DNA of 40,544 bases from JAABYT01 sp041581935 (lineage in GTDB: Bacteria > Pseudomonadota > Gammaproteobacteria > HK1): the NCBI GenBank assembly GCA_041581935.1, contig JBFICP010000001.1:1-40544 (forward strand), given 5' to 3'. Every line of letters begins with the position of its first letter. The first letter of the stretch is position 1. Of this stretch, positions 8,645-17,270 are shown piece after piece. A model generated the notes under the pieces. That model saw nothing but the letters and a program-made list of their open reading frames with translations. It was not told the DNA's origin and did no database searches. A program made the position numbers and the translations under genes.

Positions 8645-9490
8645 CTACAGCACCAGCTTCTTTTCGGTGGGCTCGAGGTTGTCGTAGTTCCAGAGCTGCT
8701 TGCCCGATACGATCTTGGTCATGTTCTCGACACCGTCGGGGGCATCGAGGTCGTACATGGCGAGCTTTCTCTTTAACCACGCCGCTTCCAGGTCGGTCAT
8801 CTCGGCTTCCACGGCGTCGACGCCGAGGTCCGCGATTTTCCCACCCACATATATAATCCCGTCGTACATGGAGTCGCCGAGATTCTTCCCGGCGTCTCCG
8901 CAGATAATCATCCGGCCGCGCTGCATCATGAATCCGCTGAAGGCACCCGTACGACCGCCGACGATGATGGTTCCGCCCTTCATGTCGATGCCGGTTCGGC
9001 TCCCGACGTCACCCTTGCATACGAGGTCGCCGCCGCGAATCGCTGCTCCGAAGGTGGAGCCTGCGTTTTTCTCGATGACGACGGTCCCCGACATCATATT
9101 CTCGGCGCAGGACCAGCCAACACGCCCGGAGATGCGTACATTCGGGCCATCGATGAGACCGACGCCGAAATAGCCGAGGCTACCCTCGAAGTAGAGCTGC
9201 AGACGATTGAGAATACCTACGCCGATCGAATGCTTGGCGCCGGGATTCTTTACAACGATGGTGCCATATCCCTCGCGCATGAGATCGCGAATTTTCAAAT
9301 TGATGGCCTTGGAATCCATGTTGGCAACGTCAATCTCGATGCGCTTGTTGAAGTCGACATCGAACGCACCCGGATAGGTAAAGTTCTCCTCTTCCTCGGG
9401 CAGGAAAAAGACCTGCTGGGTGCGGCCCGCCAGCTGCTCCGTGTGCATTCCCATCTCGTAGGATGCATGGTCGCGATCTAGCTCTGCCAT
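8645..9490 (-). CDS. glxC: Glutamate synthase alpha C-terminal-like subunit GlxC
   Basis: A 281-residue protein whose residues from about 75 onward consist of repeating turns such as VVIEKNAG, VCKGDVGSRTG, IIVGGRTG and IICGDAGKNLG, the GXGXG beta-helix found at the C-terminus of glutamate synthase and in MgsB/FwdC relatives. This part is structural and helps form the ammonia tunnel in glutamate synthase. Its ATG at 9490 lies inside the end of glxB (13-base overlap), so the two are probably translationally coupled. The N-terminal 60 residues are an extra segment absent from the fused homologue at 27320. Confidence 0.9.
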   Translation of the reverse strand: MAELDRDHASYEMGMHTEQLAGRTQQVFFLPEEEENFTYPGAFDVDFNKRIEIDVANMDSKAINLKIRDLMREGYGTIVVKNPGAKHSIGVGILNRLQLYFEGSLGYFGVGLIDGPNVRISGRVGWSCAENMMSGTVVIEKNAGSTFGAAIRGGDLVCKGDVGSRTGIDMKGGTIIVGGRTGAFSGFMMQRGRMIICGDAGKNLGDSMYDGIIYVGGKIADLGVDAVEAEMTDLEAAWLKRKLAMYDLDAPDGVENMTKIVSGKQLWNYDNLEPTEKKLVL

Positions 9491-10413
9491 ACTTTGACCT
9501 CCCCTTCGTAGGGATCGTAGGTGTCGATCTCGTGGGGAAAGATGCTTCTGATGGCGACCTCTTCCGAGGCCAGCGCAACGAAATCATCGCTCTCATACAA
9601 GACCATGGGTTTTGCGGCCATGACGTCCTTGGCCATTCCGAGCTTGTCGCCAGTTGCCACCACGTAGGTAAACACGCCGTCAAGCTCATGAATGGATTGC
9701 TGCATGGCTTCCTCGAGCTCCTCTCCGCGATCGATAGCATCGGCGAGATACACGGCGATGAGCTCGGAGTCGCAGTTGGACATGAAGCGGTGACCGCGGC
9801 GCTCGAGTGCGCGACGCTTGCCCCAGTAGTTGGTCAGCTGGCCGTTGTGCACCACCGACACGTCGTTGAACGGATATGCCCAGTAAGGATGTGCGGATCG
9901 AATATCGACATCGGATTCCGTCGCCATGCGAGTGTGGCCGATGGCATGGGTGCCCTGGAAATCGTCGAGACCATACTGCTTGGATACGCGATTGGCGTCT
10001 CCGAGATCCTTGATGAGTTCGAGCGCGTGACCAATCGAGAGAATCTCCGCGCCGTCGACGTCCTCGATATAGTCCGCCAGCCGTTTCAGATCGCCGTCGA
10101 AGCTGAAAACATACCGATGGGCATATTCGGTAACCTGCTCCTCGGATTCGATGCGGGCGCCCAGCTCCTTCATGCGATTATCGACGGTCGCCTTGCGTTC
10201 CTTCATCTGGCGTACGATGTCGAAACCTTTCTTGATGTCTTCCTGCTCGGCCACCTTGAAACGCATGACGTGCTTGTCCGCCATCGGATTGCCGTACAGC
10301 GCAAATCCGCTGGAGTCGGGACCGCGATGCTTGAGCGACTGAAGCATCGCGGTCAACTCCCCGCCGATATTTGCGCTCTTTCCCTTGTGAATCAGTCCGG
10401 CTATTCCGCACAT
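9478..10413 (-). CDS. glxB: Class II glutamine amidotransferase subunit GlxB
   Basis: A 311-residue N-terminal-nucleophile amidotransferase. The start MCGIAG exposes Cys2 after Met removal, the catalytic residue of this class; KHRGPDSSG near residue 28, TRMATESDVD and VHNGQLTNYW are the substrate-site motifs seen in glutamate synthase, GlmS and MgsA. It should release ammonia from glutamine (or a gamma-glutamyl amide) for use by GlxC/GlxD. It follows the ligase gene by 69 bases and overlaps glxC. The paralogue at 26427-27338 is similar along its whole length. Confidence 0.93.
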   Translation of the reverse strand: MCGIAGLIHKGKSANIGGELTAMLQSLKHRGPDSSGFALYGNPMADKHVMRFKVAEQEDIKKGFDIVRQMKERKATVDNRMKELGARIESEEQVTEYAHRYVFSFDGDLKRLADYIEDVDGAEILSIGHALELIKDLGDANRVSKQYGLDDFQGTHAIGHTRMATESDVDIRSAHPYWAYPFNDVSVVHNGQLTNYWGKRRALERRGHRFMSNCDSELIAVYLADAIDRGEELEEAMQQSIHELDGVFTYVVATGDKLGMAKDVMAAKPMVLYESDDFVALASEEVAIRSIFPHEIDTYDPYEGEVKVWQS

Positions 10414-10482
10414 GGATAAACACTCCTGGTCAATTTCAGGCCGCCCATAGGCTGCATTGACGATCGCCTGTCCTGACGATTG

Positions 10483-11955
10483 TCAGGGCAGACAGTCGAT
10501 ATATGTTTTCAAATCCCACTCGGTAACCGTGTGATTGAAGCGCTCCCACTCGTCGCGCTTGTAATGCATGAAGACCCTGAACATCTCATCCGGCATTGCC
10601 TCTCGAATAATTTCGTCGGCCTCCAGCCTCTCCAGCGCGTCGCCGAGAGACATGGGCAGCTTCTTCACCATCTTTCCCGCCTCCATGGCCTCGTAGATGT
10701 TGCGTTCTTCGGGTTCGCCGGGATCAATGTCGTTGTCGATACCGTCCTCGAACGCCTTCAGCAGCGCGCCCGCCATGAGGTACGGATTGACCATGGAGTC
10801 CACGGAACGGTATTCGAAGCGTCCCGGTGCCGAAATGCGCAAAGCGCATGTGCGGTTCTGATAACCCCAGTCGGCGAACACCGGTGCCCAGAATCCGGTA
10901 TCCCATAGTCGTCTGTAAGAGTTCACCGTAGATGATCCGATAGCGGTCAGAGCACCGAGATGCTTCATTACTCCGCCGATGCACTGCAACCCAACGGGTC
11001 CGGGCTTTCGCTCATCGAGCTTGGGATCCGGCATGAACAGATTCTCGCCACCGGTGCGATACGAGAACGCACCCTCCATTCCCGGCAGGGGTTTCTGATG
11101 GAGGCGATTCACCTGGTCTTCGCCGCCCGTCCAAAGCGACATGTTGTGATGACAGCCGGACGCCGAAACACCCATGAAAGGCTTGGACATGAAGCACGCG
11201 ATGTAGCCCATCTCACGGGCCACCTGGGCGCATATTTGGCGGTACGTCGTGAGCCGATCGCAGGTTCTCAACGCCTCGTCGAAGGTAAAATTGAGCTCGA
11301 GCTGCCCGGGCGCGTCCTCGTGATCGCCCTGGATCATGTCCAGACCCATAGCCTGAGCGTACTCGATGACCTTCATGAAGGCCGGGCGCAACCCCTCGAA
11401 CTGGTCGATGTGATAACAGTTCGGCTTGGTGACTCCGCCATTCGGTCCGCCGTCCTCGCCACGTTTCAACCACATCATCTCCGGCTCGGTGCCGTGGCGC
11501 AGATGCATGCCTTTGTACTTGTGCTTGAATGCATCGTGGAGAATGCGCAGATTCCCACGGCAGTCCGAGGTCAGATGACCGCCGGGATTCTCCCGCTCTT
11601 CACGATTGCGAAAGCAGGTGCAATAGACTCTTGCAACGCGTTTGTCCCAGGGAAGCTGACAGAAGGTTTCCGGATCGGGAATGCCCACTAGCTCCGAGGC
11701 CTCGGGACCGTATCCAATGTAATGCCCGTGGCGATCCAGATAGAGATTCGCCGTCGAGCCATAGACCAGCTGAAACCCGCGCTCAGCGATGCGTTCCCAG
11801 TGATCCGCGGGAATGCCCTTGCCGACGATGCGGCCGGTAACCGAAATGAACTGGTAGTAGATGTAGGTGATGCCGAGCTCGTTGATTTTTTCGCGCACCT
11901 GCCTGACGAGCTCGTCGCGTCCGGGCGCACTGACATGGACTTCCAGATCGGTCAT
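10483..11955 (-). CDS. Glutamine synthetase-like gamma-glutamyl ligase
   Basis: A 490-residue glutamine synthetase superfamily protein. Metal and substrate motifs are present: TEPEMMW (first Glu pair), GDHEDAPGQLELNF, SGCHHNMSLW, the ATP-site NRTCALRISAPGRFEYR, and a C-terminal MVNPYL. The start at 11955 has GGAGGAG 6 bases upstream, so the longer frame to 12000 is unlikely. It is distinctly different from the 435-residue ligase at 31966. Family members join glutamate to ammonia or to an amine using ATP. Its place between a FAD oxidase and the GlxBCD genes favours an amine substrate, as in the gamma-glutamylmethylamide or PuuA reactions; that is inference. Confidence 0.92.
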   Translation of the reverse strand: MTDLEVHVSAPGRDELVRQVREKINELGITYIYYQFISVTGRIVGKGIPADHWERIAERGFQLVYGSTANLYLDRHGHYIGYGPEASELVGIPDPETFCQLPWDKRVARVYCTCFRNREERENPGGHLTSDCRGNLRILHDAFKHKYKGMHLRHGTEPEMMWLKRGEDGGPNGGVTKPNCYHIDQFEGLRPAFMKVIEYAQAMGLDMIQGDHEDAPGQLELNFTFDEALRTCDRLTTYRQICAQVAREMGYIACFMSKPFMGVSASGCHHNMSLWTGGEDQVNRLHQKPLPGMEGAFSYRTGGENLFMPDPKLDERKPGPVGLQCIGGVMKHLGALTAIGSSTVNSYRRLWDTGFWAPVFADWGYQNRTCALRISAPGRFEYRSVDSMVNPYLMAGALLKAFEDGIDNDIDPGEPEERNIYEAMEAGKMVKKLPMSLGDALERLEADEIIREAMPDEMFRVFMHYKRDEWERFNHTVTEWDLKTYIDCLP

Positions 11956-12033
11956 TTTCTTCTCCTCCTGGCGCCGATCATCGACATCGGCTTCGTTCAA
12001 TCGTCCGCCGGGTATTCCCGACTCTGTTGTTCT

Positions 12034-13377
12034 TCAGCTCCAAGGGAATGGGCTGTGAGACACCGGGTGGAGCTTTCCCTCGGCGTAACGCGAAAAACGA
12101 AACGGCTTCAGCAATTCGCTGCTGGAGCCGCAGATCTCAGCGGCGACCAGCTTGCCGACTCCGATCATCTTGTAGCCGTGATTCGAATCTGCGATCACGT
12201 AGCAGTTTTCTCGAAACACGTCGAACACCGGAAAGCTGTCCGGCGTGAACGCGCCGATACCACCGGACGGCTCGTTTTTGTATTTGCCGATTTGGCCCGA
12301 AAACCGCTCCTGACAGTGCGCCAGCGCCGAGCACCACATGTGTGCGAACCAATCGTCGACGACATAGTCCGGGGACTCGGTGCCGTAAGGGTCCACCTTT
12401 ACGTCGTCTGGCGGCGTGGTGATCTTATTGGGTGCCGCGCCGCCCTGGATGCCGCCGAAATGGAAATCCGGCTTGTAGTAGATACCCCACATCTGCTCGG
12501 TGATGAGCGATCCATCCACATCCGAAACAAGCGGTGCATCGCTGTCTACGTGGATGACGGGCGGGAAATCGCCATCGTTGGTCCTCTGCAGTCCCGGATC
12601 AACCCCCAAGGTGCCTTCCTGCAGCGACCAGAAGACCCACATGGGAATATCATCGTGCATGGTCCCGTCCGATCCTTTGATGCTGACCTTGCGCGGCAGC
12701 TCGAGCATGTCCCAGAGGCTCTTTACCCAGGGTCCGGCGGCCACGACGACGTAGTCGCATTCGATTGGGCCGCGATCGGTTTGCACGGCGCGGATCGCGT
12801 CACTCGCGTCGGCACTGACGAATCCCGTGACCCGTGCGCCGGTCAGAATCCGAACGCCTTCCGCTTCCGCCTTGTCGGCGAGTCCGTAAAGGCTGCTGGT
12901 ATTGTTGGCGTAGCCGCCGCGCTTCTCGTGCAGAACCGAAGTGATCCCCTCGGCCCGCCAATCGTGGAACAGACGGCGCATGTACTCGGACGATGCCTTG
13001 GCGCCTTCGACGAAAACCGATTCGTAGTCGATGTCCCTCTGCTGGTCGGCGATTCCGGCGACGTCTTCGCGCATGCATTCGGGACTTATCTGCATGTAGC
13101 CGACGGGATGATAGTGGTAGGTTTCCGCGTCGCTCTCCCAGACCGAGACACTGTGTGCCATGAGCTCGCGCATAGCCGGCTGGAAGTAATTGTTACGAAC
13201 CACGCCGCAGGCGATTCCCGAGGCCCCGGCGCCGATGGAGGTCTTGTCGACCACCAGAACGTCCTCGCCACTGCCGCGGCCACGGGACTTGAGCTCCCGG
13301 GCAAGATGCAACGCGGTGCTGAGACCGTGGATACCGGCGCCGATGATCAGATACTTGGCGTGGGTCGGAAATGCCAT
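12034..13377 (-). CDS. FAD-dependent oxidoreductase, sarcosine oxidase beta-like
   Basis: A 447-residue DAO-family flavoprotein: dinucleotide motif IIGAGIHG (residues 11-18), a second contact GAGASGIACGVVRNN (about 49-63) resembling the sarcosine oxidase beta-subunit / dimethylglycine dehydrogenase region, and YVVVAAGPWVKSL in the middle. Such enzymes oxidise N-methyl or other secondary amino acids. It begins the six-gene operon and is followed by the ligase gene 78 bases on. No SoxA-, SoxD- or SoxG-like partners are encoded nearby, so it probably acts as a single-subunit enzyme. The ATG at 13377 has AGGA 8 bases upstream; the open frame to 13431 lacks support. Confidence 0.9.
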   Translation of the reverse strand: MAFPTHAKYLIIGAGIHGLSTALHLARELKSRGRGSGEDVLVVDKTSIGAGASGIACGVVRNNYFQPAMRELMAHSVSVWESDAETYHYHPVGYMQISPECMREDVAGIADQQRDIDYESVFVEGAKASSEYMRRLFHDWRAEGITSVLHEKRGGYANNTSSLYGLADKAEAEGVRILTGARVTGFVSADASDAIRAVQTDRGPIECDYVVVAAGPWVKSLWDMLELPRKVSIKGSDGTMHDDIPMWVFWSLQEGTLGVDPGLQRTNDGDFPPVIHVDSDAPLVSDVDGSLITEQMWGIYYKPDFHFGGIQGGAAPNKITTPPDDVKVDPYGTESPDYVVDDWFAHMWCSALAHCQERFSGQIGKYKNEPSGGIGAFTPDSFPVFDVFRENCYVIADSNHGYKMIGVGKLVAAEICGSSSELLKPFRFSRYAEGKLHPVSHSPFPWS

Positions 13378-13556
13378 CGAAGTTATCCTGTATAGACCAA
13401 ATTGAGGCCGGAAGTTCTTCCGAGGCGCCATGGCCCTCAGGTTGTCGCGACCTGCCCGTCAACCATCGCCGTGTCGACTCGGTCGCGAAATTACAGTTTC
13501 AGTCGCTCGGTTGCGGCTTGCGGCGCGTTTACGGTAGCGGGTATATTCAAACCGGC

Positions 13557-13610
13557 TTTGGGACCAATTTCAAGCCTGACGAAAAGAATCAATGGTCCAA
13601 ATCAATACCA
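13557..13610. promoter_or_regulatory. Candidate operator region between FAD gene and GntR gene
   Basis: The 254-base divergent gap 13378-13631 should hold the promoters of the six-gene operon and of the GntR gene. It contains the motif TTTGGGACCA at 13557-13566 and a near copy in the opposite direction (TGGTCCAAA, 13593-13601). The second overlaps TGGT-N10-ACCA (13593-13610), which ends 21 bases before the GntR start codon. Paired TGGT/ACCA half-sites are common for GntR/FadR-type regulators, so autoregulation plus control of the operon is plausible, not shown. I see nothing else in the gap. Confidence 0.3.
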
Positions 13611-13631
13611 CTTTGAAATGGCTCGAGTGCG

Positions 13632-14366
13632 ATGGCCAATAGCTCGAATGGCTTCGCCGGATCCGCCCCGCCACGCAGCGGGGCAAACCTCGCCCAACCC
13701 GCCGTAACCGGCTCGGCGCGCATCGTCACGCAGCTGCGCCGCGCCATCCTCGACGGAAACTACGGCTATCGCGAGCGGGTACCTTCGGAGCGCGAGCTGG
13801 CGGCCGAGTTCGGCGCTGCGCGCGGCACGGTTCGCACCGCTTTGAAGCAACTCGAGGACATGAATCTCGTCATTCGGCGACCGGGGAGCGGAACCTTCGT
13901 ACGCTATCGCGGCCACGCTGACGAGGAGGACATCGCCGAGCAGACCTCGCCGCTCGAGCTGATCGAGGTGCGCCTGTCCGTGGAACCCTCGGTGGCGCGC
14001 CTGGCGGTCATGCACGCCAATGCCCAGGACATCGAACGCATGGCGGAGGCGCTGGCGCGGGTGGAGGGCGCGAATACCGATCCGGAAACGTTCTCGCGCG
14101 CTGACGAGACCTTTCATCTGGCGCTGGCCGAGAGCACCCGCAACCCGCTCATGGTCTGGCTGTACCGCCACATCAACGATGTGCGCGGGCATGCGCAGTG
14201 GAGCGTGCGCAAGGACAAGATTCTCACGCCGGCACGCATTTCCGAGTACAACAAGCAACACCGCGAGCTGTTCACGGCAATCGAGAGCCGGGATACCCAG
14301 GCCGCGGCCGAAATCATGACTCGGCATTTGGAAAAGGCCCGGGCCGACCTGCTGGGATTTGCCTGA
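13632..14366 (+). CDS. GntR family regulator, FadR/FCD subfamily
   Basis: A 244-residue regulator. The winged helix-turn-helix covers about residues 28-95 (VPSERELAAEFGAARGTVRTAL, then PGSGTFV). The C-terminal all-helical FCD ligand domain follows, with the Asp/His metal-site pattern RADETFH, a His in YNKQHREL and a His in MTRHLEK. FCD regulators sense carboxylic acids such as sugar acids or amino acids and usually repress a neighbouring catabolic gene. It diverges from the Glx operon and converges with the enolase-superfamily gene (6-base gap). Candidate operators are the repeats just upstream and the palindrome at 15488. Confidence 0.92.
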   Translation: MANSSNGFAGSAPPRSGANLAQPAVTGSARIVTQLRRAILDGNYGYRERVPSERELAAEFGAARGTVRTALKQLEDMNLVIRRPGSGTFVRYRGHADEEDIAEQTSPLELIEVRLSVEPSVARLAVMHANAQDIERMAEALARVEGANTDPETFSRADETFHLALAESTRNPLMVWLYRHINDVRGHAQWSVRKDKILTPARISEYNKQHRELFTAIESRDTQAAAEIMTRHLEKARADLLGFA

Positions 14367-14372
14367 CGCCGA

Positions 14373-15476
14373 CTAAGGTTCTTCGCTCACTCGATAGTCG
14401 GACGCGTCCAACCAGCTCCGGCGCACCTCGATCCCCCAGCCAGGGCCATCGGGTATCGATACGTTTCCGTCCACGGTGACGGGCACCGGATCGTATATGC
14501 CTGTCTGCCAGGGGTAATAGCCCTCATCGGGCTCGATGGAAAACTCCACGTAGGGGCCTGCGTTGGTCAGCGCGCCCATGAGATGTAAGGTGAAAACCGT
14601 CACCAGTGACAGGTTTGCCGAGTGCGGCGTTACCGGAAGACCCGCCACACGCGCCATCTCCGCGACCCGAAGCGTACGGCAGATACCGCCCAGGTAGCAG
14701 ACATCGGGCTGCGCCACGTTCACCGCGCCGATATCGATCATACGACGCCATACACCGAGATCGCAGTCCTGCTCACCGCCCGTGACATCGATATCGAGGG
14801 CACGCGTGACTTCGGCCGTCCATTCGAGCTGCCAGTACGGACACGGCTCCTCGAAGTGCACCACACCGTGGTCCTCGAGCATGCGGCCCACGGAGATGGC
14901 CTTCGCCGGTGTGTAACAGCTGTTGGCGTCGACCAGCAGGCGCACACCGTCTCCGACGGCGCTGCGCACCGCGGGAACGATAGCCTCAGTGCGTCCGGGC
15001 CACTCGTCCCGATCGTGGCCGCATTCGCGCCCGATTCGGAATTTGAAAGCGTTGTAACCATGAGTGTCACGCAGCTTCGCCAGGCGCGTTGCCTCGGCCT
15101 CGGGCGTGATGTCGCGGCGCATGCTGGAGCCGTACACCGGAAAGGCGCGTGGCTCGCCGCCGAGCAGCTCGCAAACGCTCTTCTCTTCGAGCTTTCCCCG
15201 CAGATCCCACAGGGCGGTATCCAGCCCGCCGATTGCGCGCTGCAGGTAGGAGCCCGGAAATTTGTGCTCCTTCACGGGAATTGCGTCGATCAGGGCTTCG
15301 ATGTTCAGGGCATCGTGCCCGAGCGCGTGGGGCGCCACCTGGCGGTGCACGATCAGAGCCGTGATATCCGCATTGTAAGGCGCCACCTGCCCCCAACCCT
15401 GCGCACCGGTATCCGTCGTGACCCGCACCAGGCAGACGAAGGCGTTGCTGAAAGTCTCGATGCGCTGGATCTTCAT
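14373..15476 (-). CDS. Mandelate racemase/enolase superfamily enzyme
   Basis: A 367-residue protein with the N-terminal capping domain and a barrel. Metal ligands are visible as D183 (LLVDAN), E209/E210 (FEEP) and E235 (GGEQ). D258 (QPDV) and H285 (TPHSAN) form the His-Asp dyad of the mandelate racemase subgroup. The usual KxK base motif reads K145-F-R147, so the second Lys is Arg. This suggests an acid-sugar dehydratase or related function rather than a racemase. It ends 6 bases from the convergent GntR gene, and its 5' region holds a strong palindrome, so it is a likely target of that regulator. Substrate unknown. Confidence 0.9.
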   Translation of the reverse strand: MKIQRIETFSNAFVCLVRVTTDTGAQGWGQVAPYNADITALIVHRQVAPHALGHDALNIEALIDAIPVKEHKFPGSYLQRAIGGLDTALWDLRGKLEEKSVCELLGGEPRAFPVYGSSMRRDITPEAEATRLAKLRDTHGYNAFKFRIGRECGHDRDEWPGRTEAIVPAVRSAVGDGVRLLVDANSCYTPAKAISVGRMLEDHGVVHFEEPCPYWQLEWTAEVTRALDIDVTGGEQDCDLGVWRRMIDIGAVNVAQPDVCYLGGICRTLRVAEMARVAGLPVTPHSANLSLVTVFTLHLMGALTNAGPYVEFSIEPDEGYYPWQTGIYDPVPVTVDGNVSIPDGPGWGIEVRRSWLDASDYRVSEEP

Positions 15477-15487
15477 AATCAGTACTC

Positions 15488-15509
15488 ACATACGCTCATG
15501 CTCGTATGT
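15488..15509. promoter_or_regulatory. 22-base palindrome, candidate GntR operator
   Basis: ACATACG and CGTATGT form a perfect inverted repeat with an 8-base spacer, starting 11 bases upstream of the enolase-superfamily start codon and about 90 bases before the divergent TSUP gene at 15600. A dyad of this size beside the start codon is what a dimeric repressor would bind. The FCD-type GntR protein encoded next door is the obvious candidate; this is inference. Confidence 0.5.
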
Positions 15510-15599
15510 AGCGAATCACCGAGTCGGCATCGTGCCGCAGTGTTTAAAATGGCGTAGCCTCTGCGGGTCGACTACTCGCACGCATTAGCGGTTTGTCCG

Positions 15600-16367
15600 G
15601 TGGAGACGTTTCTTTCTGCGATCAATCTGACGCTCGGAGAGCTCGGGTATTGCGTAGTCGCGGTATCGGCCGGTGCATATCTAAAGGGCTATACGGGATT
15701 CGGCGCCTCGATGCTCTGGGTGACGAGTCTCTCGCTCGCGCTGCCGCCGCTGCAGGTTGTCCCCATGGTCCTGATGTTCGAGGTGCTCACGAGCATCTAT
15801 CTGCTCCCCGGCCTCTGGCGGCAAGTTGACTGGAAATCAATCATCGTGCTGCTGATCGGCACCTGGGTAACCACCCCTTTCGGCGTCTACGCGCTGTCAT
15901 CGCTTCCGGCGTCGCCGATTCGCATCGCGCTCGGGCTCGTCGTGATTGCCGCCGCAATTCTCATCTTGCGCGGATTCGCATTGAGCCGGGTTCCCGGAAC
16001 GCCCGCGACACTGGCCGTCGGCGGCACCGCGGGATTGCTGAACGGCAGCATGGGAATCGTTGGTCCACCCGTGATTCTGTTCTACTTCTCTTCTCCCATC
16101 GGGGTTGCCGCGGGACGCGCATCGATTATCACCTACTTCATCGGTACGGACACTGTCGCCGTCGCGATATTTTCCGCTCAGGCCCTGATCGGCGAATCGC
16201 TGATATGGAGGACGCTTACGTTCCTGCCGGTTCTGTTCCTCGGGGTCGCGCTCGGCAACCGCGGATTTATCGGCACCGATCCCGCCAGATTCAAGCGGAT
16301 CGCGCTCGTGGTCCTGATAGCCCTTTCTGTCGCGCTCCTGGTTCGTGCTGTCTGGTTTTCTGGCTAG
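15600..16367 (+). CDS. TSUP (TauE/SafE) family permease
   Basis: A 255-residue protein of about eight transmembrane segments in two halves. The first half has KGYTGFGASMLW and the second GLLNGSMGIVGPPVILFYFS, the paired glycine-rich signatures of the sulfite-exporter TauE/SafE family. The start is a GTG at 15600; no strong ribosome-binding site is visible. Members move sulfite, sulfoacetate or other organic anions. The neighbouring TauABC-like importer makes a sulfonate or sulfite connection possible. It diverges from the enolase gene and converges with the ABC permease (4-base gap). Confidence 0.87.
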   Translation: METFLSAINLTLGELGYCVVAVSAGAYLKGYTGFGASMLWVTSLSLALPPLQVVPMVLMFEVLTSIYLLPGLWRQVDWKSIIVLLIGTWVTTPFGVYALSSLPASPIRIALGLVVIAAAILILRGFALSRVPGTPATLAVGGTAGLLNGSMGIVGPPVILFYFSSPIGVAAGRASIITYFIGTDTVAVAIFSAQALIGESLIWRTLTFLPVLFLGVALGNRGFIGTDPARFKRIALVVLIALSVALLVRAVWFSG

Positions 16368-16371
16368 TTGT

Positions 16372-17265
16372 CTACATCTTGCCTTTCCAGGGCACCAAGA
16401 GCTTTTCGATACGCCGCATCAGGAGGTCGAACGCAAAAGCAATGAGACCGATGACCACAATGCCCAGGAAGACGATATCGGTCGCAAGGAACCGAGCGGC
16501 ATTGAGAACCATTACGCCGAGACCCGCCTTTGCCGCAACCATCTCTGCCGCGACCAGCGTTGTCCAACCGAATGCAATCGCGACTCGCATTCCGGTGAGA
16601 ATCTCCGGCAATGCGGCCTTGATGACAACTTGCCAAATGACCTGATTCTTGCTTGCTCCCATCGAATAGGCGGCGTGGATCTGCTCGATGGATACCGACC
16701 GAACGCCGGCCCTCGCATTGATGGCGAGCGGCGCGAAACACGCGAGAAAGATGAGAAATATTTTGGAGAAATCGCCAATACCGAACCAGATGATCGTCAG
16801 GGGCAGGTATGCGAGCGGCGGAATCGGCCGGTAAAACTCGATGGGGGGATCGAACACACCACGGGCCATTCGGTTCATGCCCATGGAGATACCGATGGGC
16901 ACGGCTGTGATAACGGCGAGGAAGAAGGATGTGAAAACCCTGTAAAGGCTCCACAATGTGTGCTCGAGCAGCGTGTGCTCGCTGAATCCCTCACACTCGG
17001 CCGTAACGTCTGCTCTCGCGCCGATGAAGACCATGAGCCTCTGAAAATAGTGCTCGGTGCACGCGATCTTGTTGAATTTCGCAATCACCATCTCGGGCGA
17101 TGGCAGAAACAGAGGTCTGACAAGTTCCAGATGCGTGACCAGCCACCAGCTGAAGAGAATCACAACGATAGTGACGACACTGATCAGCGTGCTGCGACCG
17201 GAACCCGGCGCGCCGTAGGGATCAACTGTCTGCTGCGCAGGTCCGGCAGTCCTCAACGAAAACAT
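16372..17265 (-). CDS. ABC transporter permease, TauC/SsuC type
   Basis: A 297-residue inner-membrane permease with about six membrane segments; the N-terminus is cytoplasmic and the first span is near residue 28. The EAA loop that docks the ATPase is visible at IHAAYSMGASKNQVIWQVV and continues to ALPEILTGMRVA, as in nitrate/sulfonate/taurine permeases. An unusual feature is the longer periplasmic stretch of about residues 60-105 (FNKIACTEHYFQRL onward), containing two cysteines. It starts 5 bases after the ATPase stop, so the genes are co-translated. Together with the next two genes it forms a complete importer. Confidence 0.92.
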   Translation of the reverse strand: MFSLRTAGPAQQTVDPYGAPGSGRSTLISVVTIVVILFSWWLVTHLELVRPLFLPSPEMVIAKFNKIACTEHYFQRLMVFIGARADVTAECEGFSEHTLLEHTLWSLYRVFTSFFLAVITAVPIGISMGMNRMARGVFDPPIEFYRPIPPLAYLPLTIIWFGIGDFSKIFLIFLACFAPLAINARAGVRSVSIEQIHAAYSMGASKNQVIWQVVIKAALPEILTGMRVAIAFGWTTLVAAEMVAAKAGLGVMVLNAARFLATDIVFLGIVVIGLIAFAFDLLMRRIEKLLVPWKGKM

Positions 17266-17270
17266 TTTAT

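Noticed and set aside
7009..8856. 615-codon open frame on the plus strand
   Set aside because: It lies opposite glxD and the end of glxC, whose motifs are unmistakable. GC-rich codon use leaves the opposite frame open; the translation shows no family signature.
6817..13377. Direct assignment as the N-methylglutamate pathway
   Set aside because: The four-subunit N-methylglutamate dehydrogenase (MgdABCD) is missing and the ligase here is not the GmaS type, so only a similarity to that pathway is claimed.
11722..13395. 557-codon open frame on the plus strand
   Set aside because: Antisense to the FAD oxidoreductase gene and the start of the ligase gene; no recognisable domain or start signal.
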